64,000 nt of DNA from Scylla paramamosain. Lineage: Eukaryota > Arthropoda > Malacostraca > Decapoda > Portunidae. Positions 27,552 through 40,891 of the stretch are shown piece after piece. The translations under genes were made by a program, and so were the position numbers. Within the stretch, counting starts at the first letter, position 1. Each line of letters begins with the position of its first letter. The notes under the pieces were generated by a model. The model was not told the origin of the DNA, made no database searches, and saw only the letters and a list, made by a program, of their open reading frames with translations. The stretch spans positions 2,425,486 to 2,489,485 of the forward strand of contig NC_087173.1 of NCBI RefSeq assembly GCF_035594125.1. The letters run 5' to 3'.

Positions 27552-30500
27552 CTTGAAGAGGCAGGGAAGTTTTAAAGTAGACAGTGAGACTAGTTACAAT
27601 AAGCGTATTGCGTGGAAAGAAAAAAGTAGCCGTCATGCTGAAACTGAGGTGATGGTGGAGCGTGTGAGCAGCACTACAGAGCAGAGTCCACTCATAGCTC
27701 CCAGAAAGGCATCGCTTCTATCCAAGCGTGCATCACTAGATAAGATACCAATGTTACAAGACCAAAGAAACAGAAAAAAACATATGCATTCAAAAATACA
27801 TGATAACAGAGATGCATCCAAGTTCAAACCAGCTAAGTCATGTTGCTCATCACCATCGAGAAGAAGGGACAGGGACAGGGACAGGGACAGGAAGAGAGAG
27901 AAACAACACCAAGAGACACTTTCAGCATCAAAAAGAGCCAGCAGATCTCATCCTCAAAGCTCCATGAAGAAGCTGATCCCAAGGAGAGAAAAACCAGTTG
28001 ATCCAGAGATATCCTCTTCCTCACTGGTCTTAAAATCACGTGAAAGTTCCCTTTTCTCTAGAGCTGAGATTAAGCCTGGGTCATCCACTTATGCTGGAAA
28101 GTCTAGTTATAGTCATTCTGAACGTGATCCTAAGTCTCATAGTAAATGTGAAAAATATGTCCAGTCCTCAGGGCACTCAAACACCTCCAGAAATCATGCA
28201 TTCCAAGAGAACAGTAGCCAGGATGCAAGCAGGCAGAAGCATTACTGGCAAGATGGAGAAATGGGAAGAAGAGAAGAGAGCCTCAAGGAAAATAGCATTT
28301 TATCTGAATCCAGCAAGAACAGGAAATCATACCCATACAAGGAAATGGTGGAGAACAAAATCAGAGAAATCAGAAATAACATAGAGAAGATGAGCAGTAA
28401 AGAAATGGTAGAGAAAAAAGTCAAAGAAATAAGAAGTAATTTAGAGAAAATGAGTAATGATCTCCCCCAATCATTGATAGAATCTCTGGAAGCAGAGTCA
28501 GAGTCAGCATCAGAAGAGAAAGAAGGATGTGATGAGGAATCCAAGGAGGAGGAGAGCCAACTTGTTCCTTTTCTCCCCTCATCCCGGTGTTGTTCACCAC
28601 CTCCCCGTCCAGCCGTTGTGGAGAAGTATTGGTCAGATGCAGATGAGACAGAAGATGAAAGTGATTCAGAAAAGCACTTATTGCATGTTAATTCTGTCAA
28701 CATTGTGCTAAATTATTTGAAAAATAATTCTGAGAAATATTTTGTTGATGGGAAGGAGATAAGCAACCAAATTACAAGTTATCAGCCCATGAATGCTAAG
28801 CATAAAAAATCAAAAGGGAACATCAAAGAAAGGCTATCATTTCCATCTGACTTAAAATCACACAATACTTGGTCAAAGTCAGGGCATTTCAGGGAGCGCT
28901 CTGGAGGCTCTGCTGTGCAAAAGAATCAGTCACAATCTTCTATATATCCCTATGGCCTTGGTCCCTTAATATCAAAGCAACAGGCCAAAAGTAGGGATTC
29001 ATGTTCCAGACCTCCTTCAGGGGACACTGACTTCTTTGACAGAAAGTCATTACATTCTCCCAGTCATGACCGTCATCATTACAGGAGTCTACACTCTCCA
29101 TTAAGTTTACAAGAGGATTTCTCAACAAGCAGAGGCTCACGTTCTCCAACATGGTGTGAAGATCACGAATATAGACATTCACTTTCCTACAAAGACAGGA
29201 GAGGTTTCCAGAGGGATAGAGAATCATGTTCACCTTCAAGACACAGGAGAGACAGAGCATCATGTTCACCTCCTAGATACACAGTATCACAATCACCTTC
29301 AAGACACACGAGATATAGAGAATCATGTTTGCCTCCAAGATGCAGAGGTTCACGTTCACCTTCAAGACACACAAAACACACAGGATCACGTTCACCTTCA
29401 ATTCACACAGGACACATAGGATCACGTTCACCTCTGAGACACACAGGATCACGTTCACCTTCAAGACACACAAGACACACAGGATCATGTTCTCCAAGAT
29501 GCAGAGTTTCACGTTCACCTTCAATTCACACAAGACACGTAGGATCACATTCACTTCTCAGACACAGAGGATCATGTTCGCCTTCAGTACACACAAGACA
29601 CATAGGATCACATTCACCTCTGAGATACAGAGGATCACGTTCACCTTCAATATACACAAGACTCATAGGATCACATTCACCTCTGAGACACAGAGGATCA
29701 TGTTCGCCTTCAAGACACACAAGACACGTAGGATCACATTCACCTTTCAGATGCAGAGTTTCACATTCACCTACAAGACACATAAGATCGCGTTCACCTC
29801 TAAGACATGGAGCAAGTTCCTATAGAGAGTCATGTCCTCCATCAAGGTACAGGGGAGGCTTCCACAGAAACAGAGAGTCATCATCGCCACATTACACTGA
29901 GGATCCTTTAAGTGACAGAGGATCACCATCCTGGACATGGGATGCAGAAGACTCACTGGCCAACAGAAGGTTGATATCTGTGCTTCATGAACAGTATTCC
30001 ATCCAGAAACAAGGACTTTCTCCTGAAAGCTTGCAAAGGTATGGCATTAAGCATAGCCATTACTCTGAGGATTTGCGTATCGAGTTCATGAATCCTCAAA
30101 AGAAGTCCAAGACAGGCTCTGAGAATTATGCTGCAATTAGGGATTCAGAAGGGCACTGTCACTCAAGGGAGCAACACTCCAGGCCTGAAATGAGCCTGAG
30201 GGACGAGATTTTGTCCAGAGATAGAGGAACACGGCTAAAGGAAGGAGGTTCTAGCACAAGCAGAACTGGACATGGCTCCAGGGCCTCATCACAGCACACA
30301 TCTCCCTCACATTCTGACCATCATGTCTCGTTTCGTGGTAGACTTACTCCAAGTCTTGAGTCTCAAGGATCTGTACCTCATGAAGGATCAGTTGAGGCTC
30401 TTATTACCAGGACGATAAGGCAGGAATCAGGCTTTGAAAGACCAACATCACACAGCAAGAAGAAAAACATTTCACAAAGATGGCAACAAGTGAAGCGTGA

Positions 30501-33500
30501 AGATGAACTGAAACTCCCATTGGCATTTGGCAAAGGAGCTAAGAAAACACTGAAAATAGATGAAAGCTTTAATTGGGATAAAGATTCCCTTTCAGCTGAC
30601 ACCAGAAACAACCAGAGGAGAGAAGACAGAAGAGCATTAGAAGTGAATGTTTTTAAAACTGAAGATGATGCTGATGATGATGATGATGAGCCAATTATTG
30701 ACCGGCCAGAAGACTACCTCAATGTGTCAAGCACAATGACCATGTATCGACCATCCTTTGTGCCAGACACTCATGACAGAGAGAAACTTGCTGGCTTAGT
30801 TAAAACCAATAGATTGTCACAGTCTCATGAGGACTTTAGTGTGGCTGGGCCTTCTGGTATCATAAGCTTGCCTACTCCTAGTGGAAAAGAACAGGATAAT
30901 TCTCCATACAGGTTGAATGGCTCAGAATGTGATCGAGTAATAGAAAACATAGACAGTGTTGTGCCTCAGGTCAGCACATCAAGTGTATCCCTGGAACCTG
31001 GCCCTTCTGGAGTGACCACCTCAGCAAAGTCTGATGTATTTGATTTATCATCAGCTCTTAAAGAGGTAACTGCAGAGGCTGCCAAAAGTGAAGAAGAGAA
31101 AGCAATTTTGACCCTTAACTCTGCAGAAATGAGTACTCTTTTGACTTTGATAAAATTAGCAAAGAACCATGTGGCAACTGGAAAAGATCTCCCCTCAAAC
31201 TTCTCTCAAGTGTTGCAGACTGGTGGTGGTGCCAACAACAGTGAGACAGCTGAACAACAAGGGAAGCACAGTGGAGAGAACCAACAGCAGCCTAGCATTT
31301 CTCAGGTCAGTGCTAACATGCAACACAAAGTTATGAGTGAAAATGCCAAAGCTTCTGCTTCTGAGGGTGTTGACATAGGTGATATAGCTGAGAGTGAAAA
31401 GAAGGGCAAAGCCACTGCTTCTGAGAGTGCTGACATGCAAGAGAAAGTTCAGAGTAAAAATGTCAGAACTACTGCTTCTGAGGGTGATGGCATGGATGGC
31501 ATAGTTGAGAGTGAAAAGAATGGCAAAGTCACTGGTGAGAGAATTAGCATGGATGGAATAACTGAGAGTGAAAAGAATGGCAAAGCCACTACTGAGCATG
31601 CTAGCATGCATAACGTAGCTGTTAATGAAAAGAATGCCAAAGCCACTATTTCCACTGATGAAGGGATGGATGACAAAATTAAATTTATAAAATATACCAA
31701 AGCTGCAATTTTTAAAAGTGAGAGTAAGCAAGACAAAGCAGAGAGTGAAATGAATACCAAGCCCACTTCTTCCAAGAGTAACACCAAGAACAACAAAGAC
31801 ATTAATGATGGACAAAATGCAAACCATGTTGCATCTAGAAAGAACAAGATTGACAGAATTTCTAAAGATGAAACAGATGAGATTGTCCTTGAAAAGAAAA
31901 AGTCAGATGATCACTTCTCACAGTCCAAAGCTGGTAGCAAGCATCCACAGAGTAGGAACAAAGTTCAAGGAAGCAAGACAGATAGCAAGCTACTGAAAGT
32001 CAGGAAAAATCCTAAGCTGTCTCCAGGGGAGAATGTAGCACTAGAAACAACACTAGAAAAGGGCAAAGGAAAAGGACAGTCACCAAAGAAGTTAAAGAAT
32101 GTGAAAAAAGTATCCAGTATTAAAAAGAAAAAGCTTCAACTGGATGAGAAGAGAGAATTTTCAAAGAGTGGCACTAAAAGTTCTGTCATTGGAAGAACCT
32201 TCAAACTAATGCAGTCCGTCAAAGTGGATCTCTCTGCTTCTCAAGAAACTATTGCTTCATGTAAGAGAGCAAAGCACCACCAGGGGATCACAAATCTTGA
32301 AAACCCAAAGAAGCAGCTGAAGCAAGTGGATAAGAGAATCTTTATGGATGATTCTTTTTCTACTGAACCAAAGAAAGACGAGTCTTCTGGAGCTGGTAAA
32401 CAGCCACAAGAGATGCATCCACTGTACCAAGAGACCTCTGTCCCAGACCATTCTTTAAGTGTATGTCTTGCTTGTAAGTGCAACCTTAAACTTGATGAAT
32501 TCACTACTGTCTCTCTGAACACTGGTACTGTCACTTTGAGATGCAGAAACTGTCACACTTGTAGAATAATGGAGAACGTGTTGTCACTGCAATGCTACTC
32601 TGGCACAGCTAAGTCCAAAAATGTTGCCTCAAAAAAAAGTGAAGCATTGGGGCCTTCAGTAGAAAGCAATAATAGTAAAAACAATAAAAAGGTGAATGTG
32701 ACAGCATCTTCAGAACAGAGAAAATATGAAAATAAAAGCAAGAAAGATGGATCCCTACAAAGAACCAATTCTGTTCAGGAAGCAAGAAAGAAAAAGGAAG
32801 ATCCTGAACAAGTAGTAAATAATATAAAACAGAAAAAGGGAAGAACTCCAGCTTGTCAAAAAGTTACAGAAGAAAAGGTCAAGTTGGTTGATGCTCAAAA
32901 TGCTTCAAGAACTGTATTAGTTTTCAGGGAAGATAAATGCCAAAGTGACAGGAGTGATGCTGAAAAAAGCTCATCTCCAAACAAGGGCACACACACCAGG
33001 ATGAGTGAGAAAGAATTAGCCGAGTCTGCCTCCAATGATCCCAGCCTTTGTGCATTCCCTTGGTTATCAAGCACAAAAGTAAAGGGACTATTTGATAACC
33101 TAGAGTTGAGAGAGAACTCTCCTGATGAAGACAGATTCATCAAGAAAAAGCAGATTGAAAAGTCATGTGAAAGGAGGAAAACTTATGTTCCCTCTGCAAA
33201 AAGAAAACATAAACATGATAAGACCACTGCACATTCTAGCAAATCCATTAAAGTTGTCAAATCCACCACAACAACCAAGGTTAATGATGCTGACTCCAAG
33301 ATGAATGGCAGAAAGTCAGACACACCTGTGGCCAGGACAACCACCAAATCTGTCACAGCCACAACACTCACCCAGTCATCTATGTCCAATGCAACTTTCA
33401 AAACAACAATGCATCCAGAACCTAATGTAACTTCTGAATTAGTAACAACCCTTAAAACCTGTCTGGAAACCATACCCAACTCTGAAACTAAGTCTACACC

Positions 33501-33663
33501 TGAAACCAAAACCAGCCCTGAAACCAAACCTGTCACTGAAATTAAAGCTACCATACAGACCAGATGTGGCTCACTGGCCAGATCAGCCACACACACCGAA
33601 ATCAGCATGTCCTCTGAATCCAGCACAAGCCCCACATCAGACACAGAATTTTATGGCTTTTGA
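27508..33663 (+). CDS. Uncharacterised 2051-residue RS- and Lys-rich protein
   Basis: One uninterrupted frame of 6.15 kb. An in-frame stop at 27,457 and the context AAACCATGATGG favour ATG 27508 or the next ATG at 27511. Order of features: a basic Ser/Lys/Arg N-terminus with (RD)n near residue 120; two similar helical stretches (EMVENKIREIRNNIEKM and EMVEKKVKEIRSNLEKM) near 275-315; an acidic patch near 335; a degenerate RS repeat near 530-780 (SRSPSRHTRHTG-type units); an acidic DADDDDDEP near 1055; a short predicted helical block (LNSAEMSTLLTLIKLAKN) near 1210; SEKNGKAT-type repeats near 1280-1430; a cysteine cluster at 1652-1695; and a Thr-rich end. RS repeats suggest a nuclear, RNA-processing role, but the protein is mostly low complexity. 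I do not recognise an orthologue, so function is open. It could be related to SRRM-like scaffolds. Confidence 0.85.
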   Translation: MMERTPCSVSVTKCNLKRQGSFKVDSETSYNKRIAWKEKSSRHAETEVMVERVSSTTEQSPLIAPRKASLLSKRASLDKIPMLQDQRNRKKHMHSKIHDNRDASKFKPAKSCCSSPSRRRDRDRDRDRKREKQHQETLSASKRASRSHPQSSMKKLIPRREKPVDPEISSSSLVLKSRESSLFSRAEIKPGSSTYAGKSSYSHSERDPKSHSKCEKYVQSSGHSNTSRNHAFQENSSQDASRQKHYWQDGEMGRREESLKENSILSESSKNRKSYPYKEMVENKIREIRNNIEKMSSKEMVEKKVKEIRSNLEKMSNDLPQSLIESLEAESESASEEKEGCDEESKEEESQLVPFLPSSRCCSPPPRPAVVEKYWSDADETEDESDSEKHLLHVNSVNIVLNYLKNNSEKYFVDGKEISNQITSYQPMNAKHKKSKGNIKERLSFPSDLKSHNTWSKSGHFRERSGGSAVQKNQSQSSIYPYGLGPLISKQQAKSRDSCSRPPSGDTDFFDRKSLHSPSHDRHHYRSLHSPLSLQEDFSTSRGSRSPTWCEDHEYRHSLSYKDRRGFQRDRESCSPSRHRRDRASCSPPRYTVSQSPSRHTRYRESCLPPRCRGSRSPSRHTKHTGSRSPSIHTGHIGSRSPLRHTGSRSPSRHTRHTGSCSPRCRVSRSPSIHTRHVGSHSLLRHRGSCSPSVHTRHIGSHSPLRYRGSRSPSIYTRLIGSHSPLRHRGSCSPSRHTRHVGSHSPFRCRVSHSPTRHIRSRSPLRHGASSYRESCPPSRYRGGFHRNRESSSPHYTEDPLSDRGSPSWTWDAEDSLANRRLISVLHEQYSIQKQGLSPESLQRYGIKHSHYSEDLRIEFMNPQKKSKTGSENYAAIRDSEGHCHSREQHSRPEMSLRDEILSRDRGTRLKEGGSSTSRTGHGSRASSQHTSPSHSDHHVSFRGRLTPSLESQGSVPHEGSVEALITRTIRQESGFERPTSHSKKKNISQRWQQVKREDELKLPLAFGKGAKKTLKIDESFNWDKDSLSADTRNNQRREDRRALEVNVFKTEDDADDDDDEPIIDRPEDYLNVSSTMTMYRPSFVPDTHDREKLAGLVKTNRLSQSHEDFSVAGPSGIISLPTPSGKEQDNSPYRLNGSECDRVIENIDSVVPQVSTSSVSLEPGPSGVTTSAKSDVFDLSSALKEVTAEAAKSEEEKAILTLNSAEMSTLLTLIKLAKNHVATGKDLPSNFSQVLQTGGGANNSETAEQQGKHSGENQQQPSISQVSANMQHKVMSENAKASASEGVDIGDIAESEKKGKATASESADMQEKVQSKNVRTTASEGDGMDGIVESEKNGKVTGERISMDGITESEKNGKATTEHASMHNVAVNEKNAKATISTDEGMDDKIKFIKYTKAAIFKSESKQDKAESEMNTKPTSSKSNTKNNKDINDGQNANHVASRKNKIDRISKDETDEIVLEKKKSDDHFSQSKAGSKHPQSRNKVQGSKTDSKLLKVRKNPKLSPGENVALETTLEKGKGKGQSPKKLKNVKKVSSIKKKKLQLDEKREFSKSGTKSSVIGRTFKLMQSVKVDLSASQETIASCKRAKHHQGITNLENPKKQLKQVDKRIFMDDSFSTEPKKDESSGAGKQPQEMHPLYQETSVPDHSLSVCLACKCNLKLDEFTTVSLNTGTVTLRCRNCHTCRIMENVLSLQCYSGTAKSKNVASKKSEALGPSVESNNSKNNKKVNVTASSEQRKYENKSKKDGSLQRTNSVQEARKKKEDPEQVVNNIKQKKGRTPACQKVTEEKVKLVDAQNASRTVLVFREDKCQSDRSDAEKSSSPNKGTHTRMSEKELAESASNDPSLCAFPWLSSTKVKGLFDNLELRENSPDEDRFIKKKQIEKSCERRKTYVPSAKRKHKHDKTTAHSSKSIKVVKSTTTTKVNDADSKMNGRKSDTPVARTTTKSVTATTLTQSSMSNATFKTTMHPEPNVTSELVTTLKTCLETIPNSETKSTPETKTSPETKPVTEIKATIQTRCGSLARSATHTEISMSSESSTSPTSDTEFYGF
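29200..29815 (+). repeat. Coding tandem repeat encoding degenerate RS units
   Basis: Units of the form CACGTTCACCTTCAAGACAC and ACAAGACACATAGGATCACA recur about ten times. They encode SRSPSRHTRHTGS, SHSPLRHRGS and similar. Higher-order units of about 22 residues alternate HTRHxGS with LRxRGS. Open shadow frames on both strands come from this repetition. Confidence 0.9.
32461..32595 (+). other. Cysteine cluster resembling a zinc ribbon
   Basis: Within the RS-rich protein, VCLACKC is followed after about 22 residues by CRNCHTC and then a further Cys (LSLQC). The C-x2-C-x-C ... C-x2-C-x2-C spacing suggests metal binding. No named family is assigned. Confidence 0.5.
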
Positions 33664-35258
33664 TATTAGAGGCAGTGTGGACAGTGACTGCAGATACAGC
33701 TTCCACTACCAGTGTGATGACAAATCCAATACCACCACTGAATTGGTTGTATCTGGAACTTGGCTGTGCTGTGTGTTATTCGCTTCCACACTCTTGCCTG
33801 TCTGTGTCACATCATGTGTTGTGCCATCCAAGACCATGCTGCTGCTTCATACTGCTCCTCATTCCATCTTAATAGTATAGGTAAGACTACTTTATTTGCT
33901 ACATGTTCCTTCTTCTTTTCCTTTTTCATTTATCCTAATTCATCATAACTTTGCAACAGTCCATTTGTATCATCATGTCTACTGCTCTTCACTCCATACA
34001 AATGGTTGGCAGTCACTTTTTTTCTTTCTTGATATTTTTCTGAAGTAGCTTGAACATTTTTGAAGTTCATGCATATAGTTGTTTTGTGTTTGCATCTTTA
34101 TGTGCTTTGTTCTCTCATTACAGCTGTTTTCAAAAGGCTGCAGAAATCACTAGTCAGGCTCTTGTGGATGTTTTTTCCCACCCACTGACTGTTTATAATT
34201 TTTCATTGCACTATTACTAGATTTATGAAAACATTCTTGAAAACTCCCTAAGAGCCTGTTGAAAAGTAATGAAGATAAGGTGTTGAGACTTTTACAAGTA
34301 GTACAGACCCAGATGGTAGCTCAGCAGGCTCTACCAGCTTCCTTATGCAGGTTTTAATCAGCAAGATCCATTTTTTTAATGTTTATTTATATATCTAGAA
34401 GGAAGTGATGATCATTTTCATATTTTTTATTACCTACTTATAAATTTTTACAGATATGAGACAAAACTGCAGATACAGGTTTCACTGTCAAGACATAGAA
34501 GCAAACACAGAAGATGGATTCCTAGTCACCAAGTAATGCTTCTCAACACTGCTCTCTTAACACTCAACACTGCTCTCTGCTGGTGTTGGGCATCTTATAA
34601 CTAGTTAAGGCTTTGTAACTTGTACTACTCAGTCTACTCTCTTGGAATAATTATTTTGTGGAAAAAATTATTCTGGAATAATTTACTTCTTAAAATCAAG
34701 AGAGTATATATGCGTCTTGAATTAGTTGCTGTTGTAAATTCTCATTTTTTAGATTAAAATTTTTTTTTCATAGTTGCATTAAGTTATGGTGTGTTCTTGA
34801 CAGATATTCAGTTATTCACGAAATGAAGTTGTCAGATATACAGAGTAGATTAAGAGGAACAGTCATCATTTGTGTGGATATTATCATGAATGAGTGCCAG
34901 AGCATTGACTCCCTCTGGAGATATTAAAATGAAAAAAATTAATACTGTCTGTATACTGAAAACTGGTGCCTGCATTTGTAATTGATTTTCTTTGAAATGG
35001 ATATTGAGATGAAAATTGTGTAATGGATATGATGGAAGATTATTGATTGTACATTTGTACAGAAGTGTAGTTGTGGTATTGTATTGCAGTTTTGTTTGCC
35101 AGTATGGCAGTATGCATGGTGACTTGCCAGTATGGAAGCATGCAAGGTGACAATCTTTAGAGCACCTCATAATAGATAACACATTAATTATGGACTGACT
35201 GTGTGGTGGAATAATTTGCCATTGATGGGAAGTGCAAGTGTGACAGGTGTGGAATAAA
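33664..35258 (+). other. Probable 3' UTR of the RS-rich gene
   Basis: AT-rich, without a supported frame. A good donor (TATAG/GTAAGACT, at 33,881) and an acceptor (TTTTTACAG, ending 34,453) could define a 573-bp 3' UTR intron holding a reverse inverted-repeat element. AATAAA at 35,253-35,258 is a possible polyadenylation signal. Confidence 0.4.
34120..34280 (-). mobile_element. Reverse-oriented inverted-repeat element relic
   Basis: Read on the minus strand it shows the family's blocks in order: a start like TCAACAGGCTCTTAGGG, then TTCAAGAATGTTTTCATAA, and an end resembling CTTTTGAAAACAGCTGTAA followed by GAGAGAACAAAGC. It lies just after the RS-rich gene, possibly in a 3' UTR intron. Confidence 0.5.
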
Positions 35259-35274
35259 AGCCAATTTGTTATTT

Positions 35275-35275
<1 letters not shown>

Positions 35276-35363
<88 letters not shown>
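35276..35363. repeat. (GT)n microsatellite
   Basis: Perfect GT array just after the candidate polyadenylation signal. Confidence 0.95.
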
Positions 35364-35365
<2 letters not shown>

Positions 35366-35639
35366 GGCAGTAAAAACTTTTTTTTTTTTTTTTAACCCTA
35401 CCATGCTTCCACTGGCCTGGATAGCCATGATTTGAATATGTACTGCTGAATGATCTATCTTGTATAGTAACCCAAATTGGTTGGAAGGCATCGCTGTAAT
35501 GACTTGGATACACTGAACCTTTGGTAACTAAGCCTTTCCTCTCTACTGTATTAAATTTAGTGTTTGACGTGAGTGTTACTTGGATTCAAAGTCTTCCTTC
35601 CATTTTAACAGTTCTATTTTTTATAAATATCCAACAGTT

Positions 35640-37753
35640 CATCCTGCAGGTGCCTGCAGTAGGCACCTGCCAAAACGATAACTACTCCCTGTGAGGTCTA
35701 AAGCACTGGATCAGGGGGTGCTATGAACTTATCTTTAAACCCAGCTGTGACCTCACTGAGCATTTCCCTCTGTGTCTCACAACACATGGGGGAGGGGGAC
35801 CATCTGGGGAGGGGACCACAAATGTCCCCAGGTCTGACTGTCCTTCTGACAACAACCCTAAGTGTCTTGACACCCCCCTTAACTTTTTCTTCATTAACTT
35901 CTGCAACATTTGCAGTCTAAGATCTGATTTTCAATCTGTAGAACACCACCTCTCCTCTTCTAAACCTCCTCATCTTTTCCTCACTGAAATTCAAGTGTCT
36001 GAGGCAACTGACAGTAACCCCTTTTCTCTTCCCTCCTACTTTCTCTATCCTCATTTTCAATCCAAAGCTGGATGTTGCATTTATGTGCGCAATGACTTAA
36101 CCTGCTCTCGTGCCCACACTCTTGAATCTTCTGAGTTTTCCACCATCTGGCTACGACTACAGTCGCCCTCAAACTAAATTTATCTGTGCTGTATACCTCT
36201 CACCTAACTCCTCTGACTATAAGAAATTCTTTAACTTCTTAACTTCTAAATTAGAGCACATTCTGACTCATTTCCCTTTTGCACAGATCTCCATTCTTGG
36301 AGACTTCAATGTTCATCACCAGCTTTGGCTTTCCTCTCCCTTCAATGACCATCCTGGTGAACTAGCCTTCAACTTTGCTATCCTCCACGACCTAGAGGAA
36401 TTGGTGCAACACCCTACTTGTATTCCTGACCGTCTTGGAGATACGCCCAACATTCTTAATCTATTCCTGACCTCTAATCCTTCAGTTTATGCTGTCACCC
36501 TCTCTTCTCTGTTGGGCTCCTATGATCACAATCTCATATCTGTATCTTGTCCTATCGCTCCAATCCCTCCTCTGGATCCCCCTAAGCAAAGGTGCCTCTG
36601 GCATTTTGCCTCTGCTAGTTGGGGGGACCTGAGGAGGTATTTTGCTGATTTTCCTTGGAATGTCTACTGCTTCCGTGTCAGAGACCCGTCTTTGTGTGCT
36701 GAGCGTATAACGGAGATGATAATGTCTGGCATTGAGGCGTACATTCCTCACTCTTTTTCTCGACCTAAACCTTCCAAACCTTGGTTTAACACAGCTTGTT
36801 CTCGTGCTATACATGATAGAGAGGTGGTCCACAAAAGGTGCTTAAGCCTTCCATCACCAGAATCTCATGCACTTTATATTTCTGCCACAGAAAGCCTGAC
36901 TTCTGATCTTTCTAAAATTTCTGATTGGGGCAGAGCAAACTTGGTATTGTTCAATGCCTCAAAAACTCAATTCCTCCACCTATCAACTCGAAACAGCCTT
37001 CCAGACAACTATCCCCTCTTCTTCAATGACACTAAACTGTCCCCCTCTTCTACACTGGATATCCTCCGTCTGTCCTTTACTTATAACCTGAACTGGAAAC
37101 TTCACATCTCATCTCTAGCTAAAACAGTTTCTATGAAGTTAGGCATTCTCAGATATCTCCGCCAGTTTTTCTCACCCCTCCAGCTGCTAACTCTGTACAG
37201 GGGCCTTATCCGTCCATGTATGGAGTATGCTTCACATGTCGGGGGGATTCCACTCATACTGCTCTTCTAGACAGGGTGGAATCAAAAGCTTTTCGTCTCA
37301 TCAACTCCTCTCCTCTAATTGATTGTCTTCGGTGTCTCTCTCATTGCCGCATGTGGCATCTCTAGCTGTCTTCTACTGCTATTTTCATGCTAACTGCTCT
37401 TCTGATCTTGCTAACTGCATGCCTCCCCTCCTCCTGCGGGCTCGCTGCACAAGACTTTCTTCTTTCTCTCAACCCTATTCTGTCCACCTCTGTAATGCAA
37501 GAGTTAACCAGTATTCTCAATCATTCATCCCTTTCTCTGGTAAACTCTGGAACTCCCTGCCTACTTCTGTATTTCCACCTACCTATGACTTGAATTCCTT
37601 CAAGAGGGAGGTTTCAAGACACTTGTCCTTCAATTTTTGACTACCACTTTGGACCCTTTTCTGGGACTGGCATCTCAGTGTTTTTTTTTAAATTTTTTAT
37701 TGGATTTTTGTTGCCCTTGGCCAGTGTCCTTCCTACATAAAAAAAAAAAAAAT
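35640..37753 (+). mobile_element. LINE copy with internal deletion of the reverse transcriptase
   Basis: Third long copy of the same family. The endonuclease half is well preserved ([25 protein letters not shown]) and remains in one frame from 36,110 to 37,270. At about 36,885 the sequence jumps to the region after YADD, joining endonuclease to the C-terminal part ([20 protein letters not shown]). About 1 kb with all polymerase motifs is missing compared with the copy at 19,050-22,170. It ends CCTTCCTACATA plus poly-A at 37,739-37,753. The endonuclease motif SSDH has become SYDH. It cannot move on its own. Confidence 0.9.
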
Positions 37754-38281
37754 TCTATAGCAATAATGTTTGTAGAATAAATTCATTGCTATGCAATATT
37801 GTTATTTAGAACTGGCTGAGTTAATAGACTTTTCTATCCCCATGTGGATAAGGATTTATCTTAAGAAAATATGAATCTTAGGATATTCACTTTGTAAATG
37901 TCAGCAGCAACTTTCACAATAAAGGAGTAAATTGTCATGTCGGTTTTTTTTCTCTTGAAATTCACTATTGTTTCAGTGGAATGTTTTAATCCTCAAGTGG
38001 CATTTAATGTGTACATACTTAATTTTAGTGTGGATATCTTCATCATGATTTATGTTCTGTTCTTCACCCTGAGGAAGACAAGCTCCAGCGTCTGACTGTA
38101 GGAACTGTATCCCCGTTCTCTACTTAAAAAAAAAACCGGCCACTCTATAGTAGAAGTTATTGAAAATGTACACGTTTCTTTTATTCCAGTTATAACTAAA
38201 GAATTCTATATCATTATTGAAAATAAAAAAAAATCACTAGTTTTGTGATTATGAGCAGACAGGTTACTGTGCCTTATGTGG

Positions 38282-38283
<2 letters not shown>
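37754..38283. other. Intergenic, no gene seen
   Basis: AT-rich sequence with no supported frame, bounded by LINE poly-A and a (CT)n array. Confidence 0.5.
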
Positions 38284-40320
<2,037 letters not shown>

Positions 40321-40810
40321 AAAAGCTGGTTATTAACGAGGAGGAGGAGGAGGAGGAGGAGGAGGAGGAGGAGATAGAAGCAAGAAAAGGAAGGATAACA
40401 AACTGAAGAAGAAGAAGGAGGGGAAATGGTAAAAAAAAAAGGATGGGAAGGTAAAAATGAAGGAAAAAGAACAACATGCTCCAGGTTAAAAGAAAAACAT
40501 ATGATAAAGGTGAGAAGATGTAAGGGAAGGAAAAAAAATGAAGAAAATAATAAAAGGGTTTTAGATGAAGAAAGAGGAGGAAGCAAAGACCTTCACATAT
40601 CGCTTTACATACTCCTCCTCCTCCTCTTGCCTCACAAGCAGAAGAAAAATATTAAAAAGTGCATTGGAAAAGATTAAAATTTTCAATATATAGAGTTTTA
40701 TCTTCTACAGAGAGGGGAAAGCGAACAAATTTTACAATATAAATACCTACAGTTAAATAAATCGAAGTGAAAGCAACTCTCTTTACCTTTCCTTCTATCT
40801 TTATTTAATT

Positions 40811-40891
<81 letters not shown>

